8,576 bases of DNA, taken from an uncultured Faecalicoccus sp. Lineage in GTDB: Bacteria > Bacillota_I > Bacilli_A > Erysipelotrichales > Erysipelotrichaceae. The stretch spans positions 1-8,576 of the forward strand of contig CABVDD010000057.1 in assembly GCA_902497095.1 (NCBI GenBank). Reading direction: 5' to 3'. Of this stretch, positions 6,264 through 8,576 are shown piece by piece. The notes below the pieces were generated by a model. The model did no database searches and had not been told where the DNA came from. It saw only the letters and a program-made list of their open reading frames with translations. Numbering within the stretch: the stretch's first letter is position 1; each line of letters starts with the position of its first letter. The translations under genes were made by a program, and so were the position numbers.

Positions 6264-8123
6264 ATGTACGATATCATTGTTATAGGAGCTGGGCATGCTG
6301 GTATTGAAGCGGCTATGGCAGCTTGTCGAATGCACAAAAAAACGGCTTTGGTCACTTTGGATATTCAAATGGCAGGATCTATGCCTTGTAATCCAAGTGT
6401 AGGTGGGCCGGCTAAAGGAATCGTTGTAAGAGAAATAGATGCTTTAGGTGGATTAATGCCGATCGTGGCAGATCAGACGGCTTTGCAGTTTAAAATGTTG
6501 AATACGACCAAGGGTCCAGGTGTCTGGTCTTTGCGCGTACAAAGCGATAAAGAAGAATATAAAAAAAGAATGGCTTCTATTCTTCAACATACTGAGAATC
6601 TGACTGTCATTGAAGATGCGTGTACACAATTGATCATTGAGAACCAATGTGTAAAAGGTGTGCATTTAAAAGATCATGGAGATGTCTTTGCGCAAGCTGT
6701 GATTTTGACAACTGGAACGTATATGACATCTACCATTCTTCGAGGCCATAACGCTATGGTATCAGGGCCGGAAGATCAGCCTACGATTCAGACCTTGTCA
6801 GCAGGTCTGCAAGAACATGGCGTTCGATTGTTTCGCTTAAAAACAGGGACACCACCTCGAATTTTACGGGACAGCATTGATTTTTCAAAAGCTGAAAAAC
6901 AGCCTGGAACACCGGAATTTTTCAGTTTTAGCGAGACTACTAAACCAGAAGATATTTTACCTTTTGACAAGCAGGAAATTTGTCATTTGATCTATACGAC
7001 ACCGAAAACACATCAAATCATTCGTGATCATTTACAAGATTCGGCAATGTATTCCGGTTTGGTAAAAGGTGTGGGGCCGCGTTATTGTCCAAGTATTGAA
7101 GATAAATTGGTTCGTTTTGCCGATAAGGAAAGACATCAGTTGTTTTTAGAGCCAGAATCAAAAAGTCTGGATACGATCTATTTGCAGGGCTTTTCGACTT
7201 CTATGCCTATCGATGTTCAAGAACAAATGGTGCATTCTTTACCGGGATTAGAAAATGCACAAATCGTAAAATATGCTTATGCGATCGAATATGATGCGAT
7301 CGATCCTTTACAGATGAAGCCAAGTATGGAAAACAAAGTTATTGAAAATTTGTTTACGGCAGGGCAAGTCAATGGAACCAGCGGATATGAAGAAGCTGCA
7401 GGACAAGGATTGATGGCAGGTATCAATGCGGCTTTAAAAATAGATGGTAAAGATCCTTTTGTTTTGCGAAGGGATGAGGCATATATCGGTGTCATGATCG
7501 ATGATTTATGCACGAAAGGTACTAAAGAACCATATCGACTTTTGACATCCAGGGCCGAATATCGACTATTGCTTCGACATGATAATGCAGATCAGCGTTT
7601 AATGGAAAAAGGATTTCAATTAGGTGTCGTATCTGAAAAGCGATATGAACAGTTTCAAAAAAAGATGGAAACGATCAAACAAACAAAAGAATACCTTCAA
7701 GAAGTTCATATCAAGCCATCAGATTCTATCAATACGTATTTGGCATCTTTAGGTTTTGATCCTTTGCAGCATGGATGTAGTGCTTTAGAACTGTTGAAGC
7801 GCCCGCAAGTAACCATTAAAGGACTTCTTCCTTGGATTGGACAAGAAATTGATGAAAGTATCGCAAGGCAGATTGAAATTGAAGTCAAATATGCCGGTTA
7901 TATTGACAAGGCTAAACGAGATGCTCGCCATTTACAGGCCATGGATCAAAAAAAGCTTCCGGAGGGTTTGGATTATCTTCACATGGACAATCTGCGTTTA
8001 GAAGCTCGTCAAAAACTGGATCAGATTAGACCTTCTACACTGGGGCAGGCATCTCGAATTTCAGGAATCAATCCAAGTGATATTGCGATATTGTCTCTAT
8101 GTGTAAAACCGCATAAAAAATGA
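6264..8123 (+). CDS. mnmG: tRNA uridine-5-carboxymethylaminomethyl(34) synthesis enzyme MnmG (GidA)
   Basis: FAD-dependent partner of MnmE. The complex installs (carboxymethyl)aminomethyl groups at C5 of wobble uridine 34 in tRNAs that read NNA/NNG codons, using methylene-tetrahydrofolate and glycine or ammonium, in the cytoplasm. At 619 residues it matches the full-length form (E. coli, 629). Visible are the N-terminal dinucleotide-binding VIGAGHAGIEAA (6-17), MPCNPSVGGPAKG (40-52) with C42 equivalent to catalytic Cys47, RLKTGTPPR (191-199), GVGPRYCPSIEDK (269-281) with C275 equivalent to Cys277, and FTAGQVNGTSGYEEAAGQG (364-382) for FAD. The C-terminal helical domain contains YAGYI and RPSTLGQASRISGI and contacts MnmE and tRNA. 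The segment KGPGVWSLRVQ (83-93) departs from the common KGPAVRALRAQ. The gene follows the flippase by 3 nt with a GAGG site inside the upstream end. mnmE and rsmG, its usual partners near oriC, are not beside it here. Confidence 0.96.
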   Translation: MYDIIVIGAGHAGIEAAMAACRMHKKTALVTLDIQMAGSMPCNPSVGGPAKGIVVREIDALGGLMPIVADQTALQFKMLNTTKGPGVWSLRVQSDKEEYKKRMASILQHTENLTVIEDACTQLIIENQCVKGVHLKDHGDVFAQAVILTTGTYMTSTILRGHNAMVSGPEDQPTIQTLSAGLQEHGVRLFRLKTGTPPRILRDSIDFSKAEKQPGTPEFFSFSETTKPEDILPFDKQEICHLIYTTPKTHQIIRDHLQDSAMYSGLVKGVGPRYCPSIEDKLVRFADKERHQLFLEPESKSLDTIYLQGFSTSMPIDVQEQMVHSLPGLENAQIVKYAYAIEYDAIDPLQMKPSMENKVIENLFTAGQVNGTSGYEEAAGQGLMAGINAALKIDGKDPFVLRRDEAYIGVMIDDLCTKGTKEPYRLLTSRAEYRLLLRHDNADQRLMEKGFQLGVVSEKRYEQFQKKMETIKQTKEYLQEVHIKPSDSINTYLASLGFDPLQHGCSALELLKRPQVTIKGLLPWIGQEIDESIARQIEIEVKYAGYIDKAKRDARHLQAMDQKKLPEGLDYLHMDNLRLEARQKLDQIRPSTLGQASRISGINPSDIAILSLCVKPHKK

Positions 8124-8129
8124 TATAAT
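8121..8129 (+). promoter_or_regulatory. Possible internal extended -10 element before the divIC-like gene
   Basis: TGATATAAT begins on the TGA stop of mnmG and is a perfect extended -10. The 12-nt ATGATATAATGA around it is identical to the flippase promoter region at 4604-4615. No -35 is visible, and a start near 8136 would cut into the AAGGGG ribosome-binding site. It may therefore be fortuitous. Confidence 0.3.
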
Positions 8130-8144
8130 GATAAGGGGATTCAC

Positions 8145-8495
8145 ATGAAAAGAGCATATAAAGTAAAGAGGACGGAAAGACAAGTCAAGAAAATGCCGAT
8201 TTCTAAAGGTAAGGCCATGCGAAAAGTTGTTCTTTGTACGCTCTTATTAGGGGGTACCATATATTTGACATGGAGCGGAATACAAGATTTGCAGACAACA
8301 GCGCAGCTTCGGTTGAGCATACAGGAAAATAAAGATCAGATTGCGGATCTAGAAAATGAAAAAGAAGAATTAGAAAAAACATATCAAAATTTAAGCAATC
8401 CTGATTATGCTCGTTACTTTGCCATGGGGCGTTATCATGTAACACAAGACGGCGAACAAGTATTTATCTTTCCAAGTACGGATAAACAAGATTAG
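8145..8495 (+). CDS. divIC: DivIC/FtsB-type septum formation initiator protein
   Basis: A 116-residue bitopic membrane protein of the FtsB/DivIC family, which joins FtsL and DivIB/FtsQ in the divisome and helps activate septal peptidoglycan synthesis. The basic N-terminal tail (about 1-26, rich in K and R) is cytoplasmic. A single transmembrane helix follows (about 27-44, VVLCTLLLGGTIYLTW), then a coiled coil facing outward (about 53-83, with leucine and isoleucine heptads and ending in ENEKEELEKTYQNL). The C-terminal family motif YARYFAMGRYHVTQDGEQVFIFP (88-110) corresponds to the usual Y-ARxKYxxxxxGExVFxxP. Start ATG 8145 has an AAGGGG site 6 nt upstream. It lies 21 nt after mnmG and is the last gene before a strong terminator. 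The sequence alone separates DivIC from FtsB or FtsL-like paralogues only moderately well; Gram-positive type and context favour DivIC. Confidence 0.85.
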   Translation: MKRAYKVKRTERQVKKMPISKGKAMRKVVLCTLLLGGTIYLTWSGIQDLQTTAQLRLSIQENKDQIADLENEKEELEKTYQNLSNPDYARYFAMGRYHVTQDGEQVFIFPSTDKQD

Positions 8496-8497
8496 AT

Positions 8498-8526
8498 AGT
8501 CATCCCAAATAGTGGATGACTTTTTT
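8498..8526 (+). terminator. Intrinsic terminator of the flippase-mnmG-divIC operon
   Basis: AGTCATCC (8498-8505) and GGATGACT (8514-8521) make an 8-bp stem with an 8-nt loop, followed by a run of T to 8526. It begins 3 nt after the divIC stop. Confidence 0.88.
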
Positions 8527-8533
8527 GGCTAGT

Positions 8534-8557
8534 AAAACCCCTAGATAGTCTAGGGGT
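8534..8557 (-). terminator. Perfect hairpin, probably the terminator of a convergent gene beyond the window
   Basis: ACCCCTAGA (8537-8545) and TCTAGGGGT (8549-8557) form a perfect 9-bp stem with a 3-nt loop. Read on the minus strand the stem is followed by TTT (8536-8534), a short U-tract, whereas the plus strand has no T after it. It is therefore best read as a terminator for a leftward gene off the right edge. The last 15 bases read on the minus strand could encode a FAKA-stop tail, but that is too short to call. A structured RNA or regulatory hairpin is an alternative. Confidence 0.4.
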
Positions 8558-8576
8558 CCGCCTAAGCTTTAGCGAA

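Noticed and set aside
7277..7888. Minus-strand open frames inside mnmG
   Set aside because: They overlap conserved FAD-binding and C-terminal MnmG motifs and carry no independent coding signal.
8558..8576. tmRNA or tRNA end at the right edge (GCTTTAGCGAA)
   Set aside because: No acceptor stem, T-arm or CCA context can be made from the 19 bases; the reading is unsupported.
1..8576. Mobile element, CRISPR array or defence system
   Set aside because: No terminal inverted repeats, transposase or integrase motifs, spaced direct repeats or nuclease/helicase domains are present; base composition looks uniform across the genes.

Overview
The window reads as an ordinary, densely packed chromosomal segment of a low-GC Gram-positive bacterium (Firmicutes/Bacillota). 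AGG/GAGG ribosome-binding sites, TATAAT-type promoters, short hairpin-plus-T terminators and AT-leaning codon use all fit this. The protein set (a MurJ/SpoVB/YabM-type flippase, DivIC, a Firmicutes-type uridine phosphorylase, a UPF0371/DUF1846 protein) is compatible with an Erysipelotrichia- or Clostridia-like gut lineage. That placement is inference from protein flavour only. No insertion sequence, prophage gene, CRISPR array, tRNA or rRNA is visible.

Layout. Bases 2-121 hold the last 39 codons of an upstream gene with a PhoU-like tail, closed by a terminator. A plus-strand operon (204-3051) follows: a UPF0371/DUF1846 protein, two small unrecognised proteins that overlap by 7 nt, and a uridine phosphorylase. 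On the minus strand (4553-3048) lies a bifunctional NAD(P)HX epimerase/dehydratase, convergent with the phosphorylase (stop codons overlapping in a shared TTAA) and divergent from the next operon across a 90-bp gap. A second plus-strand operon (4644-8495) carries a 14-helix-type flippase of the MurJ/SpoVB family, mnmG (tRNA wobble-uridine modification) and a DivIC/FtsB-type division protein, closed by a strong terminator. The last 55 bases hold another hairpin, best read as the terminator of a convergent gene outside the window.

How the genes work together. The first operon combines pyrimidine nucleoside salvage with three proteins of unknown job. The minus-strand gene repairs hydrated NAD(P)H. 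The second operon links envelope precursor export, tRNA modification and septum assembly, and resembles the Bacillus subtilis yabM...divIC neighbourhood with mnmG placed between the end genes.

No dramatic new system is evident. The points most worth a second look are the interlocked convergent terminators at 3034-3130, where each gene's terminator lies inside the other's coding sequence; the apparently leaderless, Shine-Dalgarno-free start of the minus-strand gene; and the two orphan small proteins between UPF0371 and the phosphorylase.
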